Assembly (NCBI RefSeq): GCF_000348745.1
Contig: NC_020812.1
Location: 591,378 to 655,377, forward strand
Direction: 5' to 3'
Origin: Micavibrio aeruginosavorus EPB
GTDB lineage: Bacteria; Pseudomonadota; Alphaproteobacteria; Micavibrionales; Micavibrionaceae
DNA length: 64,000 bases
The notes under the pieces are model-generated. The model was not told where the DNA came from. It searched no databases and saw only the letters and a program-made list of their open reading frames with translations. Both the position numbers and the translations under genes were made by a program. This document shows, piece by piece, positions 48,272 through 57,961 of the stretch; the first letter of the stretch is position 1, and every line of letters starts with the position of its first letter.

Positions 48272-48273
<2 letters not shown>
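48215..48273. repeat. Palindromic repeat element downstream of lepA
   Basis: Hairpin ATCCCCGC/GCGGGGAT (48215-48234, loop TTTC), directly followed by a second stem of about 18 bases with two mismatches (48235-48252 with 48256-48273, loop TAC). Read on the minus strand it shares TGTCAT-hairpin-ATCCA-GGATG with the element at 47496, in opposite orientation. It reaches the lepA stop codon. Confidence 0.7.
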
Positions 48274-50080
<1,807 letters not shown>

Positions 50081-50239
50081 GGCCGGGACAATAGGGATCT
50101 GGCCCCGAAAAAGCAACGATTTCCCGCGTTTATCCCCGGTCAGAATGACGGGAAAGCGGGGTTTTGAGGGGCTGGTGGCATCGGTCTGTTTATGGTAATG
50201 GTGGGGCAAAATAAAAAACCTAAGGACAGGGACCATCCA

Positions 50240-51268
50240 ATGAAACCTTTGCCGCCGCCCCATCGGCCCGGCCAGTCATGGCAGAATCAGGCCTTTTTTG
50301 CCGCCGCGGGCTTTGCGCTCGGGCTTTGGTTGTTGCGCGGCATGGTTGGGGCGTATGACCCCGCAAATGCGGGCGGGGTGGGAATGCCGCTGGCGGAACC
50401 ACTTGATTTGACTTGTATTGCTTTGGGCTCGGCGCACTACCCCGCCGTGGACCCGAAAACAATGTCATTGCTGCGCATCGAAAAACGGGCGCAGGAAACG
50501 GATATTGGGCGGGCCACAATGGCCACCGCCTTGGCGGAGGGGCTGCGTGCCTGTTTCAACCCGGCCATGGCCGTGCCGAAACCCAACGGCAACCGGACTG
50601 TCGGGGCCTATATTCTGGGCCGCCGCCGGGTGGATTTGAACCCCAGCGTGGATCCCGACATGCTGACCACAACCATGGTGCATGAAGCCCGCCACAGGGT
50701 ACAGGAAGTTCTGGGCGTGAACTTTCTGGCTGAGGGCAATATCCCGGAAGCCGAGCGCATGATCGTGGCGTGGTTGACCGAAGCCGATGCGCGATTGGTG
50801 ACCATTTTATCGGCGCGCGAAGCACATCGGAATGGTGACCTGAGCCAGATGGAGCGGTTGATGGCGGATTCGGCCTATCGCCCGATGATTTATGCGATGA
50901 TTGCGGCTCAAGTTCAAAACCCTGATGATCGTGCCGCAGAAATGGCCGCCGCGATCAAGGCGTTTCGCCAAAGCCGCGAACTGATCGACCTGTATGATCC
51001 TGATTTCATCAAAGCCATTGTAACGTTCAGTGCGCCGTATGATCCCGCGAAACCCCGCCAGATTTTGGTGCATGACCAGATGTTGTCGAAGTTGGGCGAT
51101 ATGGGATCGTACGGCAATTACATGACCAGTGACCTGAAAAAATTTATCCGGGCCAGTTTCACGGATCAGGATTGGCGGGATATGAAGGCGGCGCAGGATT
51201 GTTTGCAAGACCGCAAATTGGGCAAGACAAAAGACGCATGCCCGTCATGGCCGCGCCCATCGGCGTAA
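50240..51268 (+). CDS. Membrane-anchored HExxH putative metallopeptidase (DUF6782-like)
   Basis: Protein of 342 residues with a proline-rich N-terminus, one membrane segment ([19 protein letters not shown], about 18-36) and an extracytoplasmic domain. [16 protein letters not shown] holds HExxH (His148, Glu149, His152), and [13 protein letters not shown] gives a possible third ligand (Glu181). Spacing and context match the protein at 21200, so the two are paralogues. AGGGA seven bases before ATG 50240 decides the start over 50192. The next gene encodes an I78-type inhibitor domain. Confidence 0.72.
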   Translation: MKPLPPPHRPGQSWQNQAFFAAAGFALGLWLLRGMVGAYDPANAGGVGMPLAEPLDLTCIALGSAHYPAVDPKTMSLLRIEKRAQETDIGRATMATALAEGLRACFNPAMAVPKPNGNRTVGAYILGRRRVDLNPSVDPDMLTTTMVHEARHRVQEVLGVNFLAEGNIPEAERMIVAWLTEADARLVTILSAREAHRNGDLSQMERLMADSAYRPMIYAMIAAQVQNPDDRAAEMAAAIKAFRQSRELIDLYDPDFIKAIVTFSAPYDPAKPRQILVHDQMLSKLGDMGSYGNYMTSDLKKFIRASFTDQDWRDMKAAQDCLQDRKLGKTKDACPSWPRPSA

Positions 51269-51364
51269 GCTTTTTCCATATTTATAATGGAATTGCAAAG
51301 TTGTTGCCCCGGTGGTACATGGGGGCGGTATTTTTCTGACGAACCCAACCCAATGAGGCCCCTT

Positions 51365-51718
51365 ATGGACCGTAAGATTCGTAATTTTGCCCTGACCTTC
51401 CCGGTGGTGATCGCCATTCTGGTTGTTGCCGTGGTGATTTATTCCGTTGTGAAACCTTCTGGCTCGGTCGCGGGGCAGGGGAGGATGGCCCATGAAGAAG
51501 TGGCCGCCAACCCGGATGTGGCTGTTGAGGAAATGGTGTGCGAATTTGACCAGTGGATCGGCAAAGAAGTGGCCGCCGCTGAAGAAGAGTTGCGCAAGCT
51601 GGGCCGCGTTGTCCGCATTTTGGGCAAGGATAGCCCGGCGACGATGGATTACCGCCATGACCGCGTCAATGTTATCCATGATGATAACGGCCAGATCATC
51701 AGCGTGACCTGTGGTTAA
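51365..51718 (+). CDS. Membrane-anchored protein with a peptidase inhibitor I78-like domain
   Basis: Protein of 117 residues. One N-terminal membrane helix (FALTFPVVIAILVVAVVIYSV) is followed by a domain with VCEFDQWIGKEV, RVVRILGKDSPATMDYRHDR and ISVTCG. That matches the I78 inhibitor pattern: Cys near the start, T-x-DYR-x-DR, terminal xCG, so one disulfide. I78 proteins inhibit serine peptidases. GAGG six bases before ATG 51365 decides the start. It lies 96 bases after a putative metallopeptidase gene, and a terminator follows. Confidence 0.75.
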   Translation: MDRKIRNFALTFPVVIAILVVAVVIYSVVKPSGSVAGQGRMAHEEVAANPDVAVEEMVCEFDQWIGKEVAAAEEELRKLGRVVRILGKDSPATMDYRHDRVNVIHDDNGQIISVTCG

Positions 51719-51736
51719 TGCGGGGATGAGATAAAG

Positions 51737-51767
51737 AAAAAGCCGCTGATCATGTCAGCGGCTTTTT
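51737..51767. terminator. Bidirectional terminator between the I78-like gene and the small gene at 51788
   Basis: Thirteen-base stem AAAAAGCCGCTGA with TCAGCGGCTTTTT around five bases; serves both convergent transcripts. Confidence 0.85.
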
Positions 51768-51787
51768 TTATGCGTGTGCGCGATGTG

Positions 51788-51967
51788 TTACATCGACGGC
51801 GTATCGTTTTTCGGTGCCGACGGGGCGGGCGTATTGGTGGCCTGCGCCGATGCGTTCAAATCCTGTCCGCCCAGATGGGTGCTGATGGCGGCCTCGGCGA
51901 TCAAAGGGTGCAGGCTTTGGGCCTGTACGATATTGCCGATGACGTTGTCTTTCAGACGGTTGCTCAT
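51788..51967 (-). CDS. Small hypothetical protein, cluster member 6
   Basis: Protein of 59 residues starting MSNRLKDNVIGNIVQAQSLH, with an Ala/Pro/Thr/Ser-rich tail. GAGGGG seven bases before ATG 51967 supports this start over a TTG two codons upstream. It follows the gene at 51997 by 29 bases and closes the cluster before the terminator. No function is recognised. Confidence 0.55.
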   Translation of the reverse strand: MSNRLKDNVIGNIVQAQSLHPLIAEAAISTHLGGQDLNASAQATNTPAPSAPKNDTPSM

Positions 51968-51996
51968 GATCAATCCCCTCTATTCTTTTTTATATC

Positions 51997-52347
51997 TTAG
52001 TGGCTGTTTTTTTTTTTTTTTTTTTTGACCGCCTCTTCCGGCTCCATCGTATCTTCGTCCACTTGCACCACCATAATCTGGTAGGTGTTTTGCATCAGCT
52101 TGGCCAGGTCACCGTGAACGGGGACGCCAAATTGGCGTACGTCGCCATCATTCATGATGAAATCCAGCTTGCTGTTCGTCATATCAAATTCCAGCCATGA
52201 CAGGCGTTTGGTGAAGGGGCGGGAATGAAACACGATCAAGCGGCCCGCGTCATTCACGGCCAGTTCCAGATGAAATTTGGAATCGGTAATCTCGCTATAG
52301 GCGGGCGGCGTGATGGTATCGGTGGCCGGATTGTTAAAAAATGTCAT
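51997..52347 (-). CDS. Hypothetical protein ending in poly-lysine from an A20 tract, cluster member 5
   Basis: Protein of 116 residues. The core (LAVNDAGRLIVFHSRPFTKR, LSWLEFD, FIMNDGDVRQFG) is paralogous to the gene at 53259 (IVVNKNSEVWILHNKPFEES, IAWIEFD). It ends EAVKKKKKKNSH, encoded by 20 consecutive A (T20 at 52007-52026). Loss of one A would end in TATKI and gain of one in QPLRYKKE, so slippage would give alternative tails. The tract may also be a sequencing artefact in length. No domain is recognised. Confidence 0.65.
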   Translation of the reverse strand: MTFFNNPATDTITPPAYSEITDSKFHLELAVNDAGRLIVFHSRPFTKRLSWLEFDMTNSKLDFIMNDGDVRQFGVPVHGDLAKLMQNTYQIMVVQVDEDTMEPEEAVKKKKKKNSH

Positions 52348-52463
52348 GGGTTTTGTCTCTTTTCAAAAAGCCCGTTATCTGCGCCCATTTCACCTGAAAA
52401 TAGTTAAATCATGGTGAATATGCCGATGGGTTACCCCCTTATTTTCAAGATATTGGCAAAGAA

Positions 52464-52489
52464 AAACGGGACCCACCGGGCCCCGTTTT
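52464..52489 (-). terminator. Terminator of the gene at 52513
   Basis: Stem AAAACGGG with CCCGTTTT plus inner GC pairs; on the minus strand it ends in TTTTTCTTT. Confidence 0.7.
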
Positions 52490-52512
52490 GGATTCGGCGT
52501 GCAATGGTATGA

Positions 52513-53196
52513 TTAGAGCGTCACATCATCCATGCTCAGGCCGCGATTGCCCAGGGCTGTGTCCGGGGCTTTGGCCTGCTGTTGTTGCTGGAAGGCGGCT
52601 TCGCGTTCGGCGCGGGCCGGGCTGGTCATTTCGCCCACCGGCGTTTTGACAATGTCGGTTGATCCGTCATGCGGAACGCGGAAGACCTCGTCGCGGTTCA
52701 TGGCGTTGCGGCCTTCGGCCGTTGTCGGGTCCAACCCCGCGGTACTGGCGGCCAGATCGGCGGCCAGACGGCCTGTACCTTGAATGATGGCCTGCGGGCC
52801 TTCGGCCTTTGCGCCGGTTGGTGCATAAGCCGCGTGGGCATTCGGCACCAGCGTATCGACCAGACCGCCCAGAGCCTCCACCAAGAAGGAGACGAGAACT
52901 TTCAACAGGGATTCAATCTGTTCGCCCAGACCACCCCACATGCCCTTCAGTTTGTCCTGCAGCCCATCCATGCCACCGGTCAGGGCGGCGAGCGCGTCGG
53001 TCGGGATGCCCATGCGTTCCATGATCGGGCCCGCCAGCTGGTCGCCAGCGATTTCCATGCCCTTGTCCATGACGGGCTTGGCCGCGTCCATGGCCATTTG
53101 AGTAGATTTACCATCGGTGGCCACGTGCGCCACGGTCCCGGTCAGGAACGGGTGACGCAGTGCAAATTTTCCAGCGCCTAAAAGAAGTCCCAGCAT
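52513..53196 (-). CDS. Hypothetical protein with amphipathic helices, cluster member 4
   Basis: Protein of 227 residues. The N-terminus MLGLLLGAGKFALRHPFLTG is hydrophobic and Gly-rich but is not a normal signal peptide. The middle has helices rich in Gly, Met and Leu (LQDKLKGMWGGLGEQIESLL, VLVSFLVEALGGLVDTLVP). The tail is hydrophilic with a QQQQQ run. The composition suggests reversible membrane contact. It follows the gene at 53259 by 62 bases. No family is recognised. Confidence 0.6.
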   Translation of the reverse strand: MLGLLLGAGKFALRHPFLTGTVAHVATDGKSTQMAMDAAKPVMDKGMEIAGDQLAGPIMERMGIPTDALAALTGGMDGLQDKLKGMWGGLGEQIESLLKVLVSFLVEALGGLVDTLVPNAHAAYAPTGAKAEGPQAIIQGTGRLAADLAASTAGLDPTTAEGRNAMNRDEVFRVPHDGSTDIVKTPVGEMTSPARAEREAAFQQQQQAKAPDTALGNRGLSMDDVTL

Positions 53197-53258
53197 TTTT
53201 TATTCCTTTCACATCCTCAAACTTTGTACCGTTTTTGTTTTTTGCGTGATCCGGATTT

Positions 53259-53687
53259 TTACGCGCTCCGCTTTTTATTCTTTGGGTCTTTGTCCTTGGT
53301 GCTGGCGTCACGCACGACCAGTGCCACATTGAAAAAATCGTAAATCTTTCCGCCTTCGGTCTGGATCAAAAACACGCGCTTGGCATTGTATAAATATTTG
53401 CGCACCGGGGCCTGAATCTTCGCGCCCAATCCCTTCACCGTTCCGCGATAGGACACAAAGGTCAGCGTGTCGTCATCAGCATCAAATTCGATCCAGGCGA
53501 TGCTTTCTTCAAACGGTTTGTTGTGCAGAATCCAAACCTCTGAATTCTTGTTCACGACAATATCGACTTCCATATTGGCCAGCGCCGGTGGATAGACGGG
53601 GGCGGATTTGACGATGTCATCGTCACCAAGGCTAAAGCCGAATTCTTCGTCCTGTGCGCCCATATTAAAACCCGTACTTCCATTCAT
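53259..53687 (-). CDS. Hypothetical protein, paralogue of the gene at 51997, cluster member 3
   Basis: Protein of 142 residues with a beta-rich core (MEVDIVVNKNSEVWILHNKP, FEESIAWIEFDADDDTLTFV, VKGLGAKIQAPVRKYLYNA) and a basic tail (TKDKDPKNKKRSA). The core aligns with the gene at 51997, including the basic tail. The pair flanks the gene at 52513. No function is recognised; each copy starts a two-gene unit. Confidence 0.65.
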   Translation of the reverse strand: MNGSTGFNMGAQDEEFGFSLGDDDIVKSAPVYPPALANMEVDIVVNKNSEVWILHNKPFEESIAWIEFDADDDTLTFVSYRGTVKGLGAKIQAPVRKYLYNAKRVFLIQTEGGKIYDFFNVALVVRDASTKDKDPKNKKRSA

Positions 53688-53714
53688 TGTCGTGATGTCC
53701 GTATCTTAACGAAA

Positions 53715-53748
53715 AAACGGCGGAATTACAACTTTTCCGCCGTTTCTA
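53715..53748 (-). terminator. Terminator of the gene at 53769
   Basis: Stem AAACGGCGGAA with TTCCGCCGTTT; on the minus strand it is followed by TTTTTTCG. Confidence 0.75.
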
Positions 53749-53768
53749 ATCCTTTGAAATGGCACATA

Positions 53769-55085
53769 TTAACCCGGCGTCGGTGCAGCATAGGCCAAAT
53801 TGACGCCTGTGCGGCGGGCCACGTCCTGTTCCGTATCCGGCATTTGCGCGACCGCTGCGGGTTGTGGCGGGGTTGCGCTCTGGCCACTGGCGCTCAGGCC
53901 GAAGGTTTCACGCAGGCTGCCCGTATTGATGCCCGGTGCGGACAGGCCCATTTTTTCCGCGCCCCAGATCAGTGCGCCAACGATCAACGTGGTCATCGCG
54001 ACCTGGATCATGCCGCCCATGCCGCGGCCTTGGGAAAAATTGCTCATCGTGCCCAACGCCAGAACCGCCGGGATCAACCCCCATGCGCCATTGCGTTCCA
54101 GCATGTCCATAAACCCGTTGGCCATGGTGGCACCTGCATTCGGTGTTGCCGCCTGTTGTCCGGCCTGCGGAGCCGGAGCTGTGGATGTTGGTGCCGTTGG
54201 CGCTTGTGCGGCCTGGGCAAAGGATGCCTGCGGCGTTGTTTGTTGTGGCTGCTGCGCATCCCGTTGTGCACGTTCGGCGGCCAGAATTTGTGCGGCTTCG
54301 GCTTCGCGCGCGGCTTCTGTCGTCGCGGCGGCGGACAATTGTGCGCCATCCGGATCTTGTTCCGGGCGGAACGTGGTCAGCCAGTGCTGGGCCGTGGCTT
54401 CGGCGCTGGCGGCCATGCGCATGGCTTCCAAACCGCGCAGGGCCTTTTCATTGTCAGCGTCATCATAATAATCTTCGATTTTTTCGAAAATTTCGTCATT
54501 GCGGATGGCGTCAGCCATGCTGATCACGCGGCCTTGGCCCAGATTAACGCTCGCGGGCAATTCAAAGCGCGTTTGAATATCGGCATAGGTTTTGGCCATG
54601 TTGTCCGGTGTATATTTTTGTTCAACACGGGCCCATTCTTCAGCATTCAGGCTGGGGTCCATGGCCATGTCGCTAACAAATTCCGGGCGGATCATACGGC
54701 TCATGACCGGATCCACATCAAGTTCAGAGAGCAGGGCATCAAATGCAACTGCACCGCCGGTTTCGGTTGCGGCCATGGCAAATACACCGCCAAATCCGGT
54801 TGCTGTGTATCCTGCCAATGCTGCACGAATTGGATTGATCGCGTCTTGTGAAATCAAGCCTGTGTCCGCGGCCAGTTCGGCGCGTTCGTTGGCGAAGTAG
54901 GAAGCCCCCCCGTTAAAGGCTGCGCCCAGCAGAGGCACACCTTTTCCGCCAATTGTCGCCACACGTCCGATTTTGGACAGAACACCGGCGCCACCCTTTG
55001 CGGCGACGGCGACGTTGTCGATCAGGCGTTCACCAGCGAAAAGAGCATCATCAGCGATGTGCGGCAAAGCGAGAATGTCAGCCAT
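53769..55085 (-). CDS. Large hypothetical protein with Gly-rich and Ala/Gln/Pro-rich parts, cluster member 2
   Basis: Protein of 438 residues. The N-terminal third is rich in Gly and Ala with short hydrophobic helices (GGKGVPLLGAAFNGGASYFA, GYTATGFGGVFAMAATETGG). The middle is charged and helical. About 270-330 is an Ala/Gln/Pro/Thr linker. Two hydrophobic segments follow (GLIPAVLALGTMS and IQVAMTTLIVGALIWGAE). No signal peptide or known domain is seen. It lies 24 bases after the glycine-zipper gene at 55110, as one operon. Confidence 0.65.
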   Translation of the reverse strand: MADILALPHIADDALFAGERLIDNVAVAAKGGAGVLSKIGRVATIGGKGVPLLGAAFNGGASYFANERAELAADTGLISQDAINPIRAALAGYTATGFGGVFAMAATETGGAVAFDALLSELDVDPVMSRMIRPEFVSDMAMDPSLNAEEWARVEQKYTPDNMAKTYADIQTRFELPASVNLGQGRVISMADAIRNDEIFEKIEDYYDDADNEKALRGLEAMRMAASAEATAQHWLTTFRPEQDPDGAQLSAAATTEAAREAEAAQILAAERAQRDAQQPQQTTPQASFAQAAQAPTAPTSTAPAPQAGQQAATPNAGATMANGFMDMLERNGAWGLIPAVLALGTMSNFSQGRGMGGMIQVAMTTLIVGALIWGAEKMGLSAPGINTGSLRETFGLSASGQSATPPQPAAVAQMPDTEQDVARRTGVNLAYAAPTPG

Positions 55086-55109
55086 AATGGTGTACTCCTC
55101 GTTTGAACC

Positions 55110-55739
55110 TTAACCAGCAGGGGTGAAGGCCAGCGGGGCCGGTTTCGGTTGTTGTTCAATATCCGCTTGCAACGCTGCCGGGGCAGGACCGCTCGGTAGG
55201 CCAAAAGCTGCCGGATTGAATTGGGCGGCGGTGCCACTTTGCGGGCCGTCGTTGTTCATCAGGCCGTTCAGAGCCGGGCCGGCGAATTTACCAATCACAC
55301 CACCCAGAACGGCACCGATGATCATGCCGACGATACGGCCCATGATGCCATCACCGCTGAGTGCGCCAATCGCCGCGCCAATGGCGGCGCCTGGGTTATT
55401 GCCAAACGCAGCGCCCATGCTTTGCATCAGGCCTGCAATCGGGTTTGCATTTTGATTGAACGTGTTTCCGAGGTTCATCGTGCTTCCATCGCTGGACACG
55501 GTCGGGTCTTGCGCGGCTTCTGGGCTTGCTGTCCCTGTTGCGCCGGCAATGAAATTCGTTGCGGCTTCTTGGCCCAGATCAAGGGCGTCGGGGATCAGGC
55601 CGCCAGCGGTTGTGCCAATGCCTTGGCCAGTGACGACGTCGGTAGCGAGTGTCGCGCCGATACCCGTTTTAATCGGGTTGGAAATGCCTAATCCCAGCCC
55701 TTTGCCGGCCAGTTTGAATGTTGTTGATAATGCACCCAT
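55110..55739 (-). CDS. Glycine-zipper hypothetical protein, cluster member 1
   Basis: Protein of 209 residues. The N-terminus GKGLGLGISNPIKTGIGATL is Gly-rich. A central glycine-zipper membrane hairpin reads AAIGAAIGALSG then IVGMIIGAVLGGVIGKFAG, as seen in pore-forming and membrane-inserting proteins. The tail is Pro/Ala/Gln-rich. No signal peptide is seen. It is the first gene of the operon with the gene at 53769. A toxin, secreted-effector or membrane-scaffold role would each fit; none is shown. Confidence 0.65.
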   Translation of the reverse strand: MGALSTTFKLAGKGLGLGISNPIKTGIGATLATDVVTGQGIGTTAGGLIPDALDLGQEAATNFIAGATGTASPEAAQDPTVSSDGSTMNLGNTFNQNANPIAGLMQSMGAAFGNNPGAAIGAAIGALSGDGIMGRIVGMIIGAVLGGVIGKFAGPALNGLMNNDGPQSGTAAQFNPAAFGLPSGPAPAALQADIEQQPKPAPLAFTPAG

Positions 55740-55920
55740 CGCTACGCTCCCTCAAATTGCCGTCACACAAACATGTTTTTTGCTTTTTGTTATTGTGTCC
55801 TCACCATACGGAAAATAGGTAAACAAGGTCTTAATATCTCACAATTTACATAATTTTATTTTGAGATTGGGGCTAACGTGCTGTTTTGCAATGATTTTAA
55901 AGTGCAGGGTTGGGGCGGGC

Positions 55921-56781
55921 TTAGCTGGTCTTCTTTAATTTTTCCAGCCGGTCCATGCGATGTGTGCCATCGGCCGGACCGTAGAAGCCGGGCAGTTCGG
56001 GCAGCGGGCGCAGAGAGACACATGCGGTGGGTAGGGTTTCCTCATCCCCCAGAACCAGGAAGCCATCCGGCTCCAGCGTGCGGGCGAGGTTGTCGAGGAT
56101 GCGGGTTTTGGCCGCGTCATCCATCGCGCATAAAACATTACGGCAGAAAATCACATCAAACGGCCCCAGATCGCGCACTGGATCAAGCAGGTTGGAATGC
56201 AGGAAATCAACCATGCTCATGATTGATGAATCCAGCTGCCATCCGCCACCATCGGCCTGATGAAAATATTTGATCAGCATCGGGCTGGGCAAGCCGCGTT
56301 GCACATCAAATTGCGAATAATGGCCTTCACGGGCTTTTGACAAAACGCTGTGCGATATATCGGTGCCGATAATATCAATGTCCCAGTTCTTTAATGGCGT
56401 GCCGCATTCCTTCACCGCCATGGCGATGGAGTAGGGTTCTTCCCCGGTTGAGCATCCCGCGGACCAGAAGCGTAGAGATTTATATTTCGCCCGTTCCTTG
56501 GCCAGATAGGGGATGATTGTGTTTTTTAAATCTTCAAATGGGCGGGCGTCGCGGAAGAACATGGTTTCGTTCATCATCATCGCTTCGACAACGTCGATGA
56601 TTAAAGCGTTTTCCGGCACACCGCGCAGGGCGATCGTCATGGATTCAAATGTCGGGTAACCCCATTTTTTTGCAATCGGGGTCAATCGGGCATCCAGCAA
56701 CGAGGATTTATCCGGCGTTAAATCGACGCCGGTGTGCCGGTGTAACAATTCGCGGTACATTTCAAAATCAGCCAGCCGCAT
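55921..56781 (-). CDS. cheR: CheR-type chemoreceptor methyltransferase
   Basis: SAM-dependent glutamate methyltransferase of 286 residues: N-terminal helical CheR domain (FEMYRELLHRHTGVDLTPDK) and a SAM-binding domain with LRFWSAGCSTGEEPYSIAM and FDVIFCRNVL. The NETMFFRD motif is typical. It lies six bases after cheY in one operon. The other chemotaxis genes (cheA, cheW, cheB) are not in the window. Confidence 0.93.
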   Translation of the reverse strand: MRLADFEMYRELLHRHTGVDLTPDKSSLLDARLTPIAKKWGYPTFESMTIALRGVPENALIIDVVEAMMMNETMFFRDARPFEDLKNTIIPYLAKERAKYKSLRFWSAGCSTGEEPYSIAMAVKECGTPLKNWDIDIIGTDISHSVLSKAREGHYSQFDVQRGLPSPMLIKYFHQADGGGWQLDSSIMSMVDFLHSNLLDPVRDLGPFDVIFCRNVLCAMDDAAKTRILDNLARTLEPDGFLVLGDEETLPTACVSLRPLPELPGFYGPADGTHRMDRLEKLKKTS

Positions 56782-56787
56782 TCTGAC

Positions 56788-57153
56788 CTACCCCAAACCG
56801 ATTTGCAGGAATTTCGACATCAAGATTTCACTGTCGAATGGTTTCATCACATATTCATCGGCCCCGGCCTTGATCGCACGTTCAACATGAAAGGAATCGT
56901 TTTCGGCGGAGCAGAGGATGACCTTTGGGTGCGTACCGTTTTTCATGCCGCGCAGGCGTTCCAGAAATTCGATGCCACTCATCGATGGCATGTTCCAGTC
57001 CAGAACGATGGCATCGGGCATGGCGCTTTCACAGATTTCAAAGGCTTCGACACCGTTATCGGCTTCAATACATTTGAACCCGGCCTGTTCGGCAATACGG
57101 CGCGCCACTTTGCGCACCACCTGGCTGTCGTCGATCACAAGACATGATTTCAT
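56788..57153 (-). CDS. CheY-like single-domain response regulator
   Basis: Receiver domain of 121 residues: acidic pair Asp8-Asp9 (VIDDS), phospho-acceptor Asp52 (AIVLDWNMPSMSG), Ser82 (ILCSAEND) and Lys104 (EYVMKPFDSE). There is no output domain. It is paired with cheR, so a chemotaxis or motility output is likely. A perfect TTAA-N7-TTAA box (57227-57241) lies 74 bases before the start. Confidence 0.92.
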   Translation of the reverse strand: MKSCLVIDDSQVVRKVARRIAEQAGFKCIEADNGVEAFEICESAMPDAIVLDWNMPSMSGIEFLERLRGMKNGTHPKVILCSAENDSFHVERAIKAGADEYVMKPFDSEILMSKFLQIGLG

Positions 57154-57226
57154 CGGGGCCCGTCTGCATCATTATGAATCAAAAGAAACGGGGAACACCC
57201 GTCCGGCCATTCTAGGCATCTGTTTC

Positions 57227-57241
57227 TTAAAGGGGATTTAA
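57227..57241. promoter_or_regulatory. Perfect CtrA-type box upstream of cheY-cheR
   Basis: TTAAAGGGGATTTAA is an exact TTAA-N7-TTAA, the binding pattern of the alphaproteobacterial cell-cycle and motility regulator CtrA. It lies in the 153-base gap between chpT and cheY. Confidence 0.55.
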
Positions 57242-57252
57242 TGCCCAAACAA

Positions 57253-57288
57253 AAACCCCGGCCGATCCAGTGGATGTGTCCGGGGTTT
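57253..57288 (-). terminator. Terminator of the chpT transcript
   Basis: Stem AAACCCCGG with CCGGGGTTT around a loop of about 18 bases; on the minus strand it is followed by a T-run. It separates chpT from cheY. Confidence 0.7.
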
Positions 57289-57306
57289 CGGAAAATGGGG
57301 GTGTAA

Positions 57307-57945
57307 TTAGGCGCGTTTGATCAAAAACGTTACCATGCTGTCGCCAGCTTTCTCAATGGTGATGTCCAATCCGTACTGACGGCCCAGAATGCCGGTGGCA
57401 AACGGGTGAACCAAGCGGGGGTCCAGATCGGCGGGGTCCAGTTCAACGGCCAGGGCTTCCTTCACCTGGGCGCGGGGGGCGGCGTCGGGGCCGCCGGCAA
57501 TCACGCGGGTTTCGCCGTTTTCGTGGGTGACGCCAATGGCACCGCCCTTGGGCATGCATTCCGCGGCCAGCATCAGGGTCGCGGTCAGGATCTTGCAAAA
57601 CCCTTCCGGCAACTCAACATCGGCGAACACCGCGCGGGCGTCCCAGTTTTGTTTGATCTTGCCATCGGCGGTGATCAAATTGTCGAACGTCTTGTGAATG
57701 TCCCACGGTTTGATATTGGGGTCACGGCCACCCGCGCCATAGGCGAGGCGGAACACCTGCAACCGCGCGGCGGCGGCCTGGGCGCTCATGGAAATCAGGG
57801 CGATGGCTTCGTCCCCGGCATCGGCACCCATGTCTTCCAGAAATTCGACGCCGTTATTCACGGCCCCGACCGGAGAGATCAAATCGTGGCAAATGCGGGA
57901 TGCCAGCAATTCCAGAACCGTGGCGTCGATCATTGTGTTGTGCAT
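57307..57945 (-). CDS. chpT: ChpT-like histidine phosphotransferase
   Basis: Protein of 212 residues. LELLASRICHDLISPVGAV contains the phospho-accepting histidine (His20) of the ChpT DHp-like dimer helix, followed by NNGVEFLEDMG and a degenerate ATPase-like domain (TLMLAAECMPKGGAIGVT). ChpT passes phosphate from CckA to CtrA and CpdR in alphaproteobacteria. I chose ATG 57945 (MHNTMIDATVLELL). It is the last gene of galU-phosphohexomutase-chpT, 16 bases after the mutase. Confidence 0.85.
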   Translation of the reverse strand: MHNTMIDATVLELLASRICHDLISPVGAVNNGVEFLEDMGADAGDEAIALISMSAQAAAARLQVFRLAYGAGGRDPNIKPWDIHKTFDNLITADGKIKQNWDARAVFADVELPEGFCKILTATLMLAAECMPKGGAIGVTHENGETRVIAGGPDAAPRAQVKEALAVELDPADLDPRLVHPFATGILGRQYGLDITIEKAGDSMVTFLIKRA

Positions 57946-57961
57946 GGGAGATTCTTTTTCC

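Noticed and set aside
53754-54851. Plus-strand frame of 365 codons opposite the gene at 53769
   Set aside because: It is Cys/Arg/Gly-rich without domain logic. The minus-strand gene has operon spacing and a terminator, although neither has known homologues, so this is the least certain rejection.
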